A stretch of DNA of 64,000 nt from Stichopus chloronotus (taxonomy: Eukaryota > Echinodermata > Holothuroidea > Aspidochirotida > Stichopodidae). The translations under genes and the position numbers were made by a program. Positions within the stretch are counted from its first letter, which is position 1, and the number at the start of each line of letters is the position of its first letter. The DNA is taken from assembly GCA_021234535.1 (NCBI GenBank), contig SFZH01000008.1:19693358-19757357 (forward strand), in the 5' to 3' direction. Under the pieces are notes generated by a model. That model saw only the letters and a program-made list of their open reading frames with translations. It was not told where the DNA came from and searched no databases. This document shows positions 11,901-26,900 of the stretch, piece by piece.

Positions 11901-14900
11901 AAGGGTTGAGCTAGGTGTGCCAGGTCTCAACGTAGAATTCATGGAACCAACTGCCACCGATAATTCAGGATTGGCATTTTTGATTTCAAGTCCCATGAGG
12001 TCTGGAAGTTTTTTCCCAGTGGGCATAACACAAGTGACTTTTGAATTCTCTGATCCAAGTAACAATATTGCAGTGTGTTCATTTACGGTGACTGTAACAA
12101 GTGGTAAGTTTCTCTTTGCAAATCATAAAAAGTATGTAAAAGTATGATTCAAAAGTGAACTTTTGTTAACTAGGTCGAATGTATGGAACTCTTTAATGGA
12201 TTGCTTATATTCATTAGAAGTGGCTTTCTTATAGCAAATGGTGCTGCTGCAATTTGAAATTGGAAGAAAAATTTGCAACCTCTTGTGATGCATGTACAAT
12301 ATCACTTAAGAATCCATTTTTACTGTATCAAGAATCTCAAAATGATTGCAGTGATGGATTTAATCTCCATTGATAAAGCAGTTTGAGGTCACCACTTTGT
12401 TAAAAGGATGGTCTAGCCACAGATATAGCTTTGATACGATGAAGAGTAAGTTAATTTGACCATTACAGTGAAACTTCCATTCAATTCCCATGTGTGGTTT
12501 CAGAGATATGAGCAGTTGCCACATTTGTTACCAACAGTTGACTTGAAGCAAGCAGGAGTGATGTCATCTCCCCACATTGATAAAGCATTTTATGTTTTTC
12601 TTTAAACTTTACACCAAATTTAATACTTGACTATCTAGTGCTATCACAATGTGTATGTTTGGGTATGATAGTTTTGCAACCTTCACATAACCAGTACCTA
12701 AGCTAACCACCTATCGATTGCAAGGTCGAAATAATAAATTCAATAATTTTTTTTTTGCAACAAATAGTTCAACAACCATTTATTTTGGTCACGTAATTTG
12801 AACAGTTACAAATATACATAAACATAAGTACACAGATTGAAAACTGAGGGCTATCCACAGGAAGCTTAGCAAAGCTTATAAGCGTGGATAACCCAAAGGA
12901 AACAAGTCAAAGAAGAAGAAAAAGGAAACACTGAAACGGGAAAACAAGAAAAGAAACCAGAAGACACTAGACACAAAGAAAGAAGGGAAAAAAATAACAG
13001 GAAGCTACTACAGAGGAGTAATTGACAATAGGAAACGTTTTAATTTGCTCTTAAAGGTGTTTAAGGAAGCAAATAAGAAAACAAAAGACTATTCATGTGA
13101 GGAAATGATGTCACTCCTGCTTGCATCAAGTTCACAGTTGGTAGGAAATGGGGTAACTTCAACTGGTAATATCTTGAGAACTACGCATTAGAACTGAATG
13201 GAAGTTTCACCTGAAAGGTTGAAGAAACTTTAATACTCTTCAACATATCCAAGCTAAATTTGTGGCTAGACCATCCTTTTAAACAAGGCAGTCTGAAGGG
13301 GAAACTTTAATACTCTTCAACATATCCAAGCTAAATTTGTGGCTAGACCATCCTTTTAAACAAGGCAGTCTGAAGGGGGTGTTATAAGGTGACATCCGTA
13401 ACTTTTACAAATTGATACAAAAAATGAAGCTCCATTTCTGACAAAGCTCTCCAAACAAGACTCTCCAAAGGAAGCAAGCTTTGACTTGACTACTAAACTC
13501 TGATTGAGTAGACTCATTTGCATTCTGATGCCTTCTAGCTGTCCTTTTCAGAGGCTACGTATCTACAGTATCTCAAGTGTTTGGTACATATTAATCGACA
13601 ATTTGTCAACAGAGATGAATTGTTTGTTAACGCAATAAAAATGAAAGTTACACAGCTAGGACTGCACTGACATGATACCAATGACCGGTGCTGTAAGTTG
13701 CCATTTGCATAAAAAAAAAAAATATTACAAATGTTCCAAACTTGACAGAGTGCAGAAGTGTTTAGATGTTGACGATAGGGGTTGCCACTTTTCTTAGTCA
13801 GTTAGTGAAGTTTGAAATAAATTACATGTTCATCTCCTCAGTGAGTCCAAATCTAGCTCCACTACTCCAAAACTGCCCAGACAGTGATGTGGTTCACACG
13901 CCCAGTGCTGGCGAGACCTCCGTGATAGTAAACTGGGTAGAGCCGACTGCCGTTTCACAAGTTGGAGGTGATGCTGTACTCATCTCAAGTCCACCCTCTC
14001 CAGGGACAATGTTTGCTGTTCCGTCTGTTACTATGGCAGCCTATATCTTCCTAGACATCCTAAATAATCAGCGAGTAGATTGCACATTCAACATCGTTGT
14101 CCTTGGTGAGTTAACACTTGCAGTTTTGTCACTTTTCTCCCAAGTTGAATCCCTTAATATTTCAGGCCTCTTCTTTTCTGCTATTCCAGAAAGAAAACAT
14201 TGACGGTCAGTTAAATTGATTGTTTGTGTATGAGGAAAAAAGAAAACAATAGAATAACATTCTGGTTGATTTAAAGCTTGTTTCAATTGTTCATGCTCAT
14301 TGATGGAACATGCCATTGAATGAAGGACACTAACAGCAGCTACTTTGAAAACAACAGAAATGCCGTAAATACAGTAAAAAAAAACAGAGTGAATGTTTGA
14401 AAATGAATGATCCTTATTGTAAGAAGCAGACCGCAAAACCATACTTCTCATTTTGTGACTCCTTGATCAGTATCTTGAATTGTGGCTTTTATTGCAACCA
14501 AGCCCTGTATTTCACAGAGACTGCTGATTTTTCGTCTCATTACAACATCAATGATGGACTCTTCCAACTTAAACTGAATATTCATTACCAGTGTAACTTC
14601 CAATTGCCTTGTTCAAAGAAGTACCTTGCTAGTGTTAAATAAAACAAGTTAAGTTCCTAATACCCTTTAATCCCATTGAATCTGTAAGAGGTGAACAAAA
14701 GAGGCGATTTCGGGGGAGATTAGACTACCTCAGAGGAAGGAACTTGTATCTCCTTCTCAACTGCACCTCCCTGATCTGACCTACAATCTTGGACAAAATA
14801 CCTTGGGACACCCCGCACCCCGGTTCAATGTTGGCTATAGGATTGCTGTTCAAAGGGTACATTCACTTCTTGAGCGCAACATTGGAAAGGGGCGTAGGGT

Positions 14901-17900
14901 TTCATGTTATCCTCTCACCTAAAATTCAGTATTATATTTGCAATGTACGACAAAGTGTCCGAACAATTTTGTCCAAGATTGTCTTGAAATAAGTTAAACA
15001 GCAAAATGGGGGGTGATATTCGTTGCAACAAGAAACATCAACAGTGCATATTCGGCATGTTTGGGGCCTATATTGAAGTTGGTTTACTGTACTAATATTA
15101 TTGTGTGAATGTTGTCAATGTTTTTATGGAGTAAAGGGAGGAATAAGTCAGTCAAATCCATGTATTTGCACTAAAGGTGCTGAATAAAATGCGGTCATTG
15201 GGGAGGTACCATCATAACTCCAATGCATCTTGTCGACCAGGAAACTAAAACATTTTGTATGATAGAAATGACGTACTTTCGTCTCAAACTCTGATATTGA
15301 GACAGGTACCGAAGAAAAAAAAAACAAACAAAAACCAAAAACACTCCCCCCCAAAAAACTAACATGTTAGTGGTCCGTTGAAGAAGATTGATGTTTATGT
15401 GATATTTATTCAAATTGTTCACAGTGATGGCGTGGTGTCTGGTATTAAAGTAACTACGCTTAATGACTATTATGATTGACTTGCAGGTTAATCTGGGTAA
15501 AAAAGTGTACTATCATTATACAAAATAAACCCCTAAAATTCAAATTAAATAAATGTGACGTTTGCTCATATTCACATAACAGTGACATTGTGGCACCCAT
15601 TCTATTGTACCGTACATGGTGCACTGTAATACGTCAGTCATTTTGAGCAGTTTCAACGGACTTCAGAGTACATATTTGTTGTTAGAGTTATATCATTATA
15701 TTAATATACATATACATATATTACGCTATGCTATATATGAATGAATGAAAAATGAGAAGTTGACAAACATTTGAGTTTATAAATGGATAATTGAGCAGTG
15801 AAAAACACTATGGTCATGCCGTGAATCGAACCACGGCCTCCCCATCCAAGCTGACTTAGACCTAACAACAGCGTCCGACAGTATAGGTTAATGAAACCCA
15901 TGTTCTACCAAATGTTTTGACAGGAAAATTTAAGCAACCCAAGATTGCAGCTTTGTAAATACAACCTCTCAACATGTTCCAAAGTAAACAGTTACTTTTA
16001 CAGAAAAAAAATTAGCGCTTTCATCTCGATAGTTGACAGGTAACATCATATCAAGAGGCAAGTTCCACTTGAACTTTGGGAACAACTTCTGAAATGCTAG
16101 CATTATGTTTGACACTGTAATGTAAACTTTGTGATTTCAAGATACAAGTTTTTCAAAAAGTGACAGTTACTCAGACTGTATTGGTGTCAAGAGTGGCAGT
16201 TGCCAAGACTAGAAAATCTGACGTGCTATAGATGAGTTGATAACTTTGTTGCTGCATGTTGGTGGTGGGGTGGGGTGGGGGTGGGGGTGATTCTCTGAAA
16301 TCTCTGGGATTTCTTAATGCTCACTTGTACCATGTGACTTTGGTTTTTTCATTTTCGAATGTCTTCATTTCAAGTTTTCGACACCATTCACTTTGTCATT
16401 TGTCTGACTGCACATGGTTGCTTTAATTATCATTGGTTTCGTTTTTAGATTGTCGCATGATCTTTATGTCAAGATCTAAAAGAAACCCATGTTGTCCATC
16501 TGTTTTTTGTCCTACAAAATTTCTACAGATCAAATTCCATTTCCAGTGTATAGAGGCCTGTACATAGTAATGAATTTGACCATTTTGCCGAAGAAAAAGT
16601 AAGCAGAGGAAAGTCTTTTTCTTTGTTGGATGGCAACATCCATTTGGCCATGGCAGTGTGCACTCAGAATGTTGTGCTTTTTTTTTAAATACCAAAATAT
16701 GGATTGTCATTTATTCTAGATGCACCACCAGCAGGTATCACCATAGAGAATTGTCCAGATGACATCATGGACTCTGGAAGTCCCGGAAGCACATTTGTGT
16801 TCGTGACTTGGGACGAAAATATCATCGCTACGACATCCAGCGGTGAAAATGCTGTTCTCAGCGGTGTGACGAGAGGTCCTGGGTTTTTTGTGGTCGACAC
16901 CATTACAACAGTGACGTATACTTTCCTTGATCCTGAAACTGGCGATGAAGCTACTTGCAGTTTCACCATCGACACAAGTGAGTTACGCTCACACATACTT
17001 CATTTCTATGCTTCATTGCAGAATTTAGTGAAGAGGATGGATCGAGTGGTTGTGCCGCCAACACCCTCCTTATTAAATAATATTTGACTTTGATGCGATC
17101 CTTTTACGTAAATCAAGACTAACGTTAGTCCCTGTCATGTCAATCAATGCTTATGCTGATCATCTTATGTAAATCAAGACTGATGTTGAACCCTTTGTTC
17201 CATTCAAGACTTATATCCATCCTTCTGCACAAATGAAAGCTGATATTAATTCATTTTGTATGTGTATCATGGCTAATATTGATCATCTTGTAACTCAGGC
17301 CTAGTGTTGAACATTTTGTTACACTCAAGGCTAGTGATGATCCTTGTATGTAAATCAATTCCAGTAATGATTTGGCTTTTCAAATCAAGGCTGATGTTGA
17401 TCCTTTTCTGTAAATCATAGCTTTAACTAATGTCGATCCATTTATATAAATCAAGACTAACATTGTTCCTTTGTGCAATCATGTATAGTGTTGCTGTGAA
17501 TAAATCAAAACTAATTTTGATCCCTTTGTGTGACTCAGGGCTTAGTTTCATTCATGTAAATTATGCCCATTGTTGATCCCTTTCCATAAATAACTAGTGT
17601 TGTTCTTTTTGTGTATTCAAAGTTACTGATAGTTCTTTTAGGTTGAGTCAAGGCTAATGTTCATCCTTTTGTATACATCAAGGCTACTATTGATCCCTCT
17701 GTGAAAATCGAGACTGTCGTTGATCCTTTTCTTTTGAAAAGTAAGACTAATTCTCACCCTTTGGTGTATTAATGAAGACTGTGACTAGTGTTGGTCCTTT
17801 GGTGTAGATCCTTTCCTTGGCTGATATCAGTGTTTTCGTTGACCCTGTTGTGCATGTATATCCATGAAGGGTACTAGATGAAGTGATAACAGGAGCATTT

Positions 17901-20900
17901 ATGTGGACCTTGAATGGCTGCATAAGGTTGCCAAGCTCTGGCGTTTTGGTTCGTTGCATTAGCAAAGGAATTACATGTGTCATCAGGTTGGCATGTGTGT
18001 GGTTTGTATGCATATGTGTATGTGTGGGTGAGTCTGTGTGTGTGTTTCTGTGACACTTGCTCAGGTATGCTGTAACTCAATGGAGGAAAGTGAGATGAAA
18101 GTCAAACGTAGTATGTCTGTTTGCCTTGTTGAAAAGGTGTGCCCTATTTTTTGTGGAAATCAAAGGTTGTATGGGGGCACTGAGGTTAATACTCTGAAAT
18201 CCTTTTTATTAAGAGGACATCTCTCAAGTTACAAACCTCAGACAAAGGTTATACTTGGTATAGGCCTATGGATGAATTGTGGTAGTGGTGCTTTTGGGGC
18301 ATTAAAGAATGTGAGGGCCAAGGTCCAAATGGGCCATATGGACCATTTTATGAAATCATTCTAAAAGACTCTTCTTCTACAGATTGCATTCTATTAAGTT
18401 GAAATTGTGTCACATTATTACTGTGGTAGTGGTTCCTTCAGATTTTTCAGGATTACTGGTCCTATATGGGCTATATGGACCATTTTATGAAATCATGCAA
18501 AATGTTTCTTTTCTGTGTCTTTGCTTTACAGTGTGAAATGTTTGTCAAATTAGCATTGTGGTAGTGAAACCCAGGGTGTTTTCAGGATTTTGGGGTCCAA
18601 GATCTAAGTGGACACCTGTGGGCCATTTTATGAAATCATGCAAATGCTCCTCCTACAGATTGTACGGTATTAAGTTGGAATTGTGTCACATTCCTTCTAT
18701 GGAAATGGTTCCTTTAGGTTGCTCGTGATTATTGGTCCCATAAGGGCCCATGTGGACCATTTTATGAAATCATAATTTTCTTCATATTTTGCTCTACAAT
18801 GTGAAATGTTTTTTCAAATGAGCACTGTGGTCTTAAAACACTTTCCAAACAGAACTCAACATTTGTGGGTACAACTTCAGAATGGTCCACATGGGCCATA
18901 AATTATTACATTGTGCAAGGTTATAGTTTTTCTACAGATTACATGTTACAATGTTGAAGGTTTTTCAGATAAGTACTAGTGGAACATCTCACTGTTACAT
19001 GGTGCATCAAAATAGTGTGCTGTCAAAGAAGTAGACATGTCTTGTGTTTGCAAATTCTGTCTTTTATTTCAACACTTTCTTGCATGGGCACATTCCTCTT
19101 ACATGAATGAATTATGAGGAAGCATTCTCAAGAATACTGCAGAGTTCTTAACTACTTCAATGCTATCACAAATTATGAACTGCAGGGAGGTAAAAGAGAT
19201 TTTACACATGAGAACTAGCACTATCTTTCTAAATGACCTCTCAAGACTGACAAGCCTAGTCTGCAACCAGTGGTGAACTACAGGGTATATTATCTCAGTC
19301 AGTTGACAGACACTGCAAAGAAGTTGCTGTAAATCAAAGTGAGGTTGTCAAACCTGTGTCAATGTTTTCAATTTGACCTCCAAGTCATCATGGCCTGGTC
19401 ATTATTTATTGGGTAGTGGAATGAACACACGCCAAACTGTCTTAAAGTAGGGTACAGGTAGTTTATTTCCTATGAAGCTGCAAATTTATCTTGGTTTCTA
19501 GTGACACAACGATACAGTAGTTGCACTGCAAACACCTTCTGTGTGAAAAGTACCAGAAACTGCATATGGTGATAATGTTTGGATGTTCAAAACCTTTCGC
19601 TGGAGCTCCGAATAGTTAAAATAATCTTCACGCAAGGAACCACAGAGCCCATCAGGGTCTCTTTACAAAATTTGTAGATTTTACCTGAAACATCAATTGG
19701 AAACAGAATCGAATCTGTTATGGTTCTAGTGTGACCTAAGCTGTAGAAATATTGGTCAAGTTGGAATTTTGTGGGCTGAAACCTGCTTATGTACAATGAG
19801 CTCATTGTAAGGGGAACAATCTGATAATATTTGCGATCCCTTAGCATGTGCAGATCTTCTTTTGGGTTTATTTATAAAGGGAGTAATGTGATAATGTCTG
19901 CCGTCACATCGTGATGTGTTCTGTCTGAAGGGCACTGAGATTGCACCCTTTGCTTGTCCTTCACTAAACCGTCTAATCGAGCATGTGCTGCCATTTAGAT
20001 GATCCCAATTAATTAGCCCACAGTTGACTTGGCAATTCGTAAGCAGCTTTGCTGCCTCTGTTTGTTACAGAACAGTTCATTGTCTTGGTGAGAACAACCT
20101 CTAGTAAGAGCAAGTGAGTTTTACCACAAGTTTTGTAAATGGAGATGAGCTGGAGTGACCAGGCAGGTGGGATCAAAGCACCCTTATCTAGGAGGCTCGG
20201 TATTGTTTACATCAAAAGACTGTCAGTCGGGCGGTATTTGCTAGAGAATTCCGCATCCGGCTAAGCACGTAATGTAGCTCATGCAGACACGTTTTGAAGT
20301 CATTCGCTATTCAGTGTGTGATCGGACGACTCCCCGCACACATTTTTCGCCAGAAAACACCCCCTTCAATGACCTTCCCAGGACATTGCCTGTCACAGCA
20401 AATCTCAACTGGGAGAAGTCCTCCTCAGACAAGCTCCCTTCTGATAATTCTTTTGTGGAAATGGTTAGGCTTAAGGAAAGAGTTACTGAAAAAATGTCTG
20501 GGGAAATTGTTCGGGGGGGGGGGGGATTGTCCAGGAGTCATTTAGGCAGAAATCTTATAATGCTTACAATCACAAAGCTCATGGAAACATATTTGATCTA
20601 TCTCAGTATCTCAGGGAACAATCTGATAATGTTTAAAATCACTGTTAACTTCGGAGATTATTTGCAATTCGTCAGCAATTTGTTTAGCCAGAACAGCTGT
20701 TAAGGCAAATTTGGTAAAATGTACAGTAGAATATGACGATTTACTTTGTTCATGAACCTTGGATACATCTGTTTTGTGTGAATTCTTGGGTGGTATCAGG
20801 CACAAATGCAAACCTCCTTGCTTCTTAATTTTGGGTTATATTTAAGGTTGTGTTGGTCAATGCCAACTTTCTTACCTGTATTGCAATCAAAGAGGCGGGC

Positions 20901-23900
20901 ACATTCAGTACTGAAGCTGACCGCAAGTAGCAAAACCATATTTACAGCAATTATGATAACTATTATAGTCATGATTACAGTAACCATAACAACAGCAACA
21001 TCCAAAACATTGCACATTGCACGTACAGTTGTGACAGCGGCGGTAAAGGTTCTGAAGCAGATATCATTCTGGTTGAGTGTAAGTGATAAATATGTATATG
21101 ATTCTGCTTTATGATTACATGTGGAAAAAGTTTAGAGATTGCTTACTGTGTCTTCATTGAAGTTTCGATAATTTACCCTCCTTGTATGATATTGCCGTAT
21201 GTCTGGACTGTAACCGAATTTTCATTTTCTAAAAGGTGGATTTTCCAATTTTTGCCTTAGATCGAGACAATGCACAGCAGCCCCCAGTTATCACTGGCTG
21301 TCCAGCTGACATCACAGAAGTTGCACCATGCCCATCTGGTGCAGTAGTAGTGGACTGGATCGAACCCTCTGCAACGTCAAGCTCTGGAGGGACAGTCATT
21401 TTACTCTCACGCACTCATGCCCCTGGGGGTACATTTTCTGTGCCATCAGTAACGAGCGTGGAGTATACATTTCTCGCTGTTTCAAATTCCTTGACAGCCA
21501 GTTGTGCTTTTACAGTCACAGTTGGTAAGAAACTGTCACTGATTTAGAGACCTCACTTGCTCCAATTCCACCATTTTCTCTTTTAACTGTCACTGCAGTA
21601 TTACATACCATGCTATTAAACAGGTGATCTTCTGTTGCGTTGTTGCTATGTTAAGAAGAGCCTTTTATGGGAGGCCAAATGGGACGATGATAAAGTTAGT
21701 ATGATGTGGTGACATTGCTTTGTATTTCTGGTCGTAGGGAAATATCTCACTGAGTGGTATTGACATCATGTCAGTCGCTACAGAGTTCATATGAGGCGCA
21801 CATGAGGTATGATGATCTTTTTGTAGCACTGTTAGTATATGTGGGATCAACCGTATACCTCAATGAGTCACTGCAAAAGGGTGAAATAAATCAGCATGAG
21901 GTATTGGTTTACTGTTTGCATCTGCAGAATTTGGCTGGGAAATAATTTAATAAAAAAGGAGTTAGGTGTGATGTGACATTGGCAAAGAATCAAAGAGAGT
22001 CATGCAGCCAGTGGGGGTACGGCTGCTGCAGGGAGTGGGGTGGGGTTGGAAGCTGGACTGGTGAGGTGAATGAGATAATGAATGGATTGGATTGGTCATG
22101 TCGGATTTGCTTTTTCTTCCATAAAGCAGCAAGATGGGATTTTGAATGAACTTAAAGTTTACCCAATAGATACGTAAGCTTTTACACTCTCATACCCCTG
22201 TGAGCCAATTTGATGTGCTGTAAGTTACAAATGTGGAATACACTGAAATTGAATTGTGTGAATTTTAGCTGGCACAACAGATTCCTAAGAAACGGAAGCA
22301 CTGAGTGTGGGAAGCTATGTTACTTGTTCACACCCCATCTATTTATGGCCTGTCTTTCTTAGAACAGACTATAAACGAGTCCCACTGGAACTATAACTTG
22401 CTAAATGGTAGCTGGTTTCATGCTGCTTATTGTGAAGTTCAAAAGTTTAGGATATGCTTCAAACTGTGACTGTGTACAGTTGTTTGGCGTGGATGGTACG
22501 TGTGTCAGCTGGTGGAAATGGATTCCACATTGTGATCTGTGTTTGGACATCTCAAAAAGAATTTTGTTTTTATTCTTTTTATGCTTAAATTTGGCAGCAA
22601 GTTGGCATATGATGTTTCCATAGATGATAGATGTAGTAGGCATTTCTATATGCATACTACACTGTTAAAATAGTAAATTGTTAATTTACAGAAAATAATA
22701 CAATGGAAGACAAAAAGAATACAGAAATGTCCTGGAAAATATTTGCAGGAAACTGTCTGTATTTTTTATTTATTTTTTTGTTTCATTTATGTGAATTTAC
22801 AGATATTTTTGTCAGTGTAGGTAAAGGAGTTAACATGCAATCCTTGCCCATTTTTTCTGTTAATCCACGTTCTCTTTTTACTTTATTTCTTCAACAGATG
22901 GAGGACCCAACTCTTCACCATTTGCTCCTTTTTGTCCATCACCCCTGATGCAGTCTGGTAATCCTGTCACATTCCCTGCACCTCAATGTTTTGACATAGA
23001 GGATTTAAGTTTAAATTCAGAGTGCAGTCCTGCTTCAGGATCTGTTTTCCCTCCGGGTGATACCCAGGTGGTTTGTGTGTGTACTGACAGCTGTGGAGCT
23101 ACAGCTCAGTGTGATTTTCAAGTCACTATTATATCAGGTGAGTATTTATATTGTCTCCTTCACAAAGATATCAGAATTGATGAAACAGAAAAGTAGCTCC
23201 CAAATAATTTCATCTTTGACCACAGTTACCTACTTCTTCACTGGCCATTTATGGAAACAGCTAGTTTTGACATGTTATTCATGCTGGAGGTTTGATGATG
23301 TAATCTTTCTTGGGTGATGTTCTTGATAAAAAATCCATGCAATATTTGATATGAAGGTGATTTGAAGGTCACAATAGTGATCTATATTGCAGTGTTTATA
23401 CCCAGGTCTAAAGGGAGGCCACAGTATCTGCCATTGAAAGTGAACCTTGTGTACCCCAAAATATAATTTCTAGTAGACTGGGAGTTTGTTGTGAAGTCAT
23501 ACGATGTTTTGCTTTGCGCATTAACGTCCATGTATCTTACCAATTAGTATGACAAGGAATCATGATGTAGTGTAAGGGAATCTATCAATAGCGCATCCAA
23601 ACAAAGCTTTAATTAAGGTTTACTGTGAACAAGTTTGTCACTGTTATACAATAACATAACATAAAGTATCTAGTATACTGTTTCTTGAAATGTTTAATAA
23701 ATTTGAAGAGATGAATTTTTAGTAGGTCATGGTGGTACATTGTTCATGAGTACCTCAGCTAATGTTTATTGATGACACAGTTGTGAGACAGGAAATTGCC
23801 TGTAAAATTGTTTACATTTGATGGAATTTGTGTCTATTTTCAACATTTTTCAATGATTAATACACCCATTACTCAAAAAGGTGATTTTCATGTCACACAA

Positions 23901-26900
23901 CCTTTAAACTGCAGTTTGGCCTGTCTTGTTGTTATTTACCTGTTGCATTGGTCAGTGCCAGCTTTCTTACCCATATGGCAACCCAAATTGCCACAGTAAT
24001 CACAACTGACCACCCAGAGCAAAACCACATTTACAGTAACCATGGCAGCTAAATCTGCATGGCAGTACCTATAACAATGTCATGCAATGTCCAAAGATTT
24101 GCAACCAAACTTCGATGTCAGTGGGGGTTTCAATGCAGATATCATTTTGGTTAGGTTTATTGGAGGTTGATGCTACTTTTCACACCTATTTGAAAGAAGT
24201 TAGTACATTGCATACTGTATCTTTATTGAAGTTCTGATATTAATTTTTCCTCATTAGATAATGTAACTCAAAGTTTACACTGAAACTGAATTTTCATTCT
24301 CCAAGAAGTGAATTTCTCAATTTTTCCATAAATCAAGACAATGTACCACAGCCACCAGTTATCACTTTCTGTCCTGATGACATCACACAACTTGCACCAT
24401 GCCCATCTGGTACTGAGGTAGTGACTTGGACCACCCCTACAGCAACGACAAGTTCTGGAGGTTTTGCCCCTTTAATCTCAAACACCCATGACTCAGGGAG
24501 CTCATTTGCTGTGCCGTCAGTTACAAATGTGGAGTACACTTTTCTCGATGTGTCAAATTCCTTGACATCCATTTGTGCATTTACAGTCACAGTTGGTAAG
24601 GAACCTTTGCTGATAGAATTAAGAAAAAAATTGGCTTTATTGCACTTCCACTATTGTCTGTGTTAACTCAGGTACTGTAGTAATTCACCTGCTTAGCATG
24701 TTGTAGGCAAGACAATCTTCTGTTGCATTGTTTGTCAAAAAGAGCTTCCATTGGAAGCCAAATGAGACAATGATAGAGTCAGTATGATATTTGTCTCTGG
24801 TTGTCGGGAAGCATATTACTGAGTGGTATTGATGTCATGTCAGGTACTTGTTCATTGGTTGCACAGATGTAGCATGATGACCTGTTTAATTGAGACACTG
24901 TTAGTGTAGGAGATCTACCAAAAACTTCAAGACGTATCTTTGAAAATGGTAAAATTAAAAGAAAACAAATTAAGAGGAGGCATGTTTTGTAATTTATATT
25001 TACAATATTTGGCTAAGTAAGAAGTTAGAAATTAGAAGGTTTGATTAAAAAAGATAAGATGCCATATGACATTCATAAAAAAAGGAAGTGGGGTGAGAAT
25101 GGTGTGTGGAGTGAAGCAGAAATGGTTCAAGGATTGGGGTGGGGGTGGCTTCTTATATAGAAGCTGAAACTGAATTGTGTAAATGTAAGCTTGCACAACA
25201 GATTCCTAAGAACTGGAAGTACTGAGTGTGGGAAGCTATGTTACTTGTTCACACCTAAACTGTCCACTTATGGCCTGTCTTTCTTAGAACAGACTATAAG
25301 TGAGTTGAGTCCCACTAGAAACATGGTTTGCTAAATGGTAGCTGGTTTCATGCTGGTTATTGTAAGGTTAAAGCTTGGGATACTATATGCTTCAAACCAT
25401 GACTGTGTACAGTTGTTTAACTTGATTTGGATGGTATGTGTGTCAACTGCCAGAAATGAATTTCACATTGTGATCTGTGTTTGGACGTCTCAAATGGAAT
25501 TTTGTTTTATTCTATTTGGATGCTTAAATTTGGCAGCAAGTTGGTAAATGATGTTTCCATAGGTGATAGATGTACTAGGCATTTCTTTATGTATACTACA
25601 CTGTTAAAATAGTAAATTGTTAATTTACAGAAAATATGAATACAAAAAAATGCAGAAATGTCCTGGAAAATGTTTGTAAGACACTTTCTGTATTTCTTAT
25701 TTATTTCTTTGTTTCATTTATGTAGATTTACAGATATTTTTGACATTGTAGGTAAAGGAGTTAATATGCAGTCCTTGCCCATTTTTGTTCTGTTAATACA
25801 TGTTCTCTTTTTACTTTATTTCTTCAACAGATGGAGGAGCTAACAGTGCACCATTTGTTTCTATTGTCCACCACCCCTGATGCAGTCTAGTAATCCTGTC
25901 ACATTCCCTGCACCTCAATGTTTTGATATAGAGGAGGGAATTTTAAATTCAGAGTGCAGTCCTTCTTCAGGATCTGTTTTCCCTCCGGGTGATACCCAGG
26001 TGGTTTGTGTGTGTACTGACAGCTGTGGAGATAGTGTTCAGTGTGATTTTCAAGTCACTATTACGTCAGGTGAGTATTTATACTATCTCCTTCACAAAGA
26101 TATCAGAATTGATGAAACAGAAAAGTAGCTCGGAAATAATTTCATCTTTGACCACAGTTACCTACTTCTTCACCGGCCATTTATGGAAACAGCTAGTTTT
26201 GAGATGTTATTCATGCTGAAGGTTTGATGATGTCATCTTTCTTGGGTGACGTTCTTGATAAAAAAATTCATGCAGTGTTTGATATGAAGGTGATTTGAAG
26301 GTCACAATAGTGATCTATATTGCAGTGTTTATACCCAGGTTCGAAAAGAGCCCACTGGTACCTGCCATTGAAAGTGGACCTTACATATGCGAATATATAA
26401 TTTCCAGTAAGTTGGGAGTTTGTTGCGAAGTCGTAATACGACATTTTGCTTTGTGCATTAATGTCCATGTATCTCACCAATTAGTGTGACAAGGAGTCAT
26501 GATATTGTGTTAGTGAATCTATTAACAGGGCATTCAAACCAAAGCTTTAATTAAGGTTTACTGTGAACAAGTTTGTCACTGTTACACAATAACATAACAT
26601 AAAATATCTAATATACTGTTTCTGGAAATGTATAATAAATTTGAAGAGTTGAATTTTTAGTAGGTCATGGTGGTGCATTGTTCATGAGTACCTCAGCTAA
26701 TGTTTATTGATGACACAGTTGTGAGACAGGAAATTGCCTGTAAAATTGTTTACATTTGATGGAATTTGTGGCTATTTTCAACATTTTTCCATGATCAATA
26801 CACCCATTACTCAAAAAGGTGATTTTCATGTCACACAACCTTTAAACTACAGTTTTGGCCTGTCTTGTTGTTGTTTACCTGTTGCATTGGTCAGTGCCAG

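Larger units (their letters stand above)
7954..13507 (+). repeat. Tandem triplication, unit about 1.72 kb (copies 1-3)
   Basis: Three head-to-tail copies start at about 7954, 9677 and 11395. Each carries one type A exon and a palindromic MITE. Copies 2 and 3 are exactly 1718 bp apart. Copy 3 is lengthened by a LINE 3'-end insertion (12747-13066) and a duplication of about 75 bp. Copy 2 matches copy 3 on its left and copy 1 on its right, with the switch inside 9905-9926. Confidence 0.92.
12104..13841 (+). other. Intron e7-e8
   Basis: Contains MITE copy 3 split by a truncated LINE, plus a tandem duplication of about 75 bp (13226-13300 and 13301-13376). The last 330 bp show nothing notable. Confidence 0.65.
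16978..21260 (+). other. Intron e9-e10
   Basis: At 4.3 kb this is the largest intron of the window. It holds a degenerate 30-bp-type repeat (17092-17770), a TG-rich stretch, a repeat array shared with 41-43 kb, and a run of 13 G. The interval 18960-21230 has no recognisable element. Confidence 0.6.

Noticed and set aside
14397..14642. 81-codon open frame after e8
   Set aside because: No HYR motif, no splice borders in phase 1, and AT-rich chance composition.
15815..15850. tRNA gene on the - strand (GGTTCGATTC B-box-like motif)
   Set aside because: The T-arm does not pair in the correct register and no acceptor stem or A box was found. At most a SINE remnant.
20281..20703. 140-codon open frame in intron e9-e10
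   Set aside because: No domain, contains a homopolymer G run, no splice-phase logic and no similarity to the array. Probably chance.
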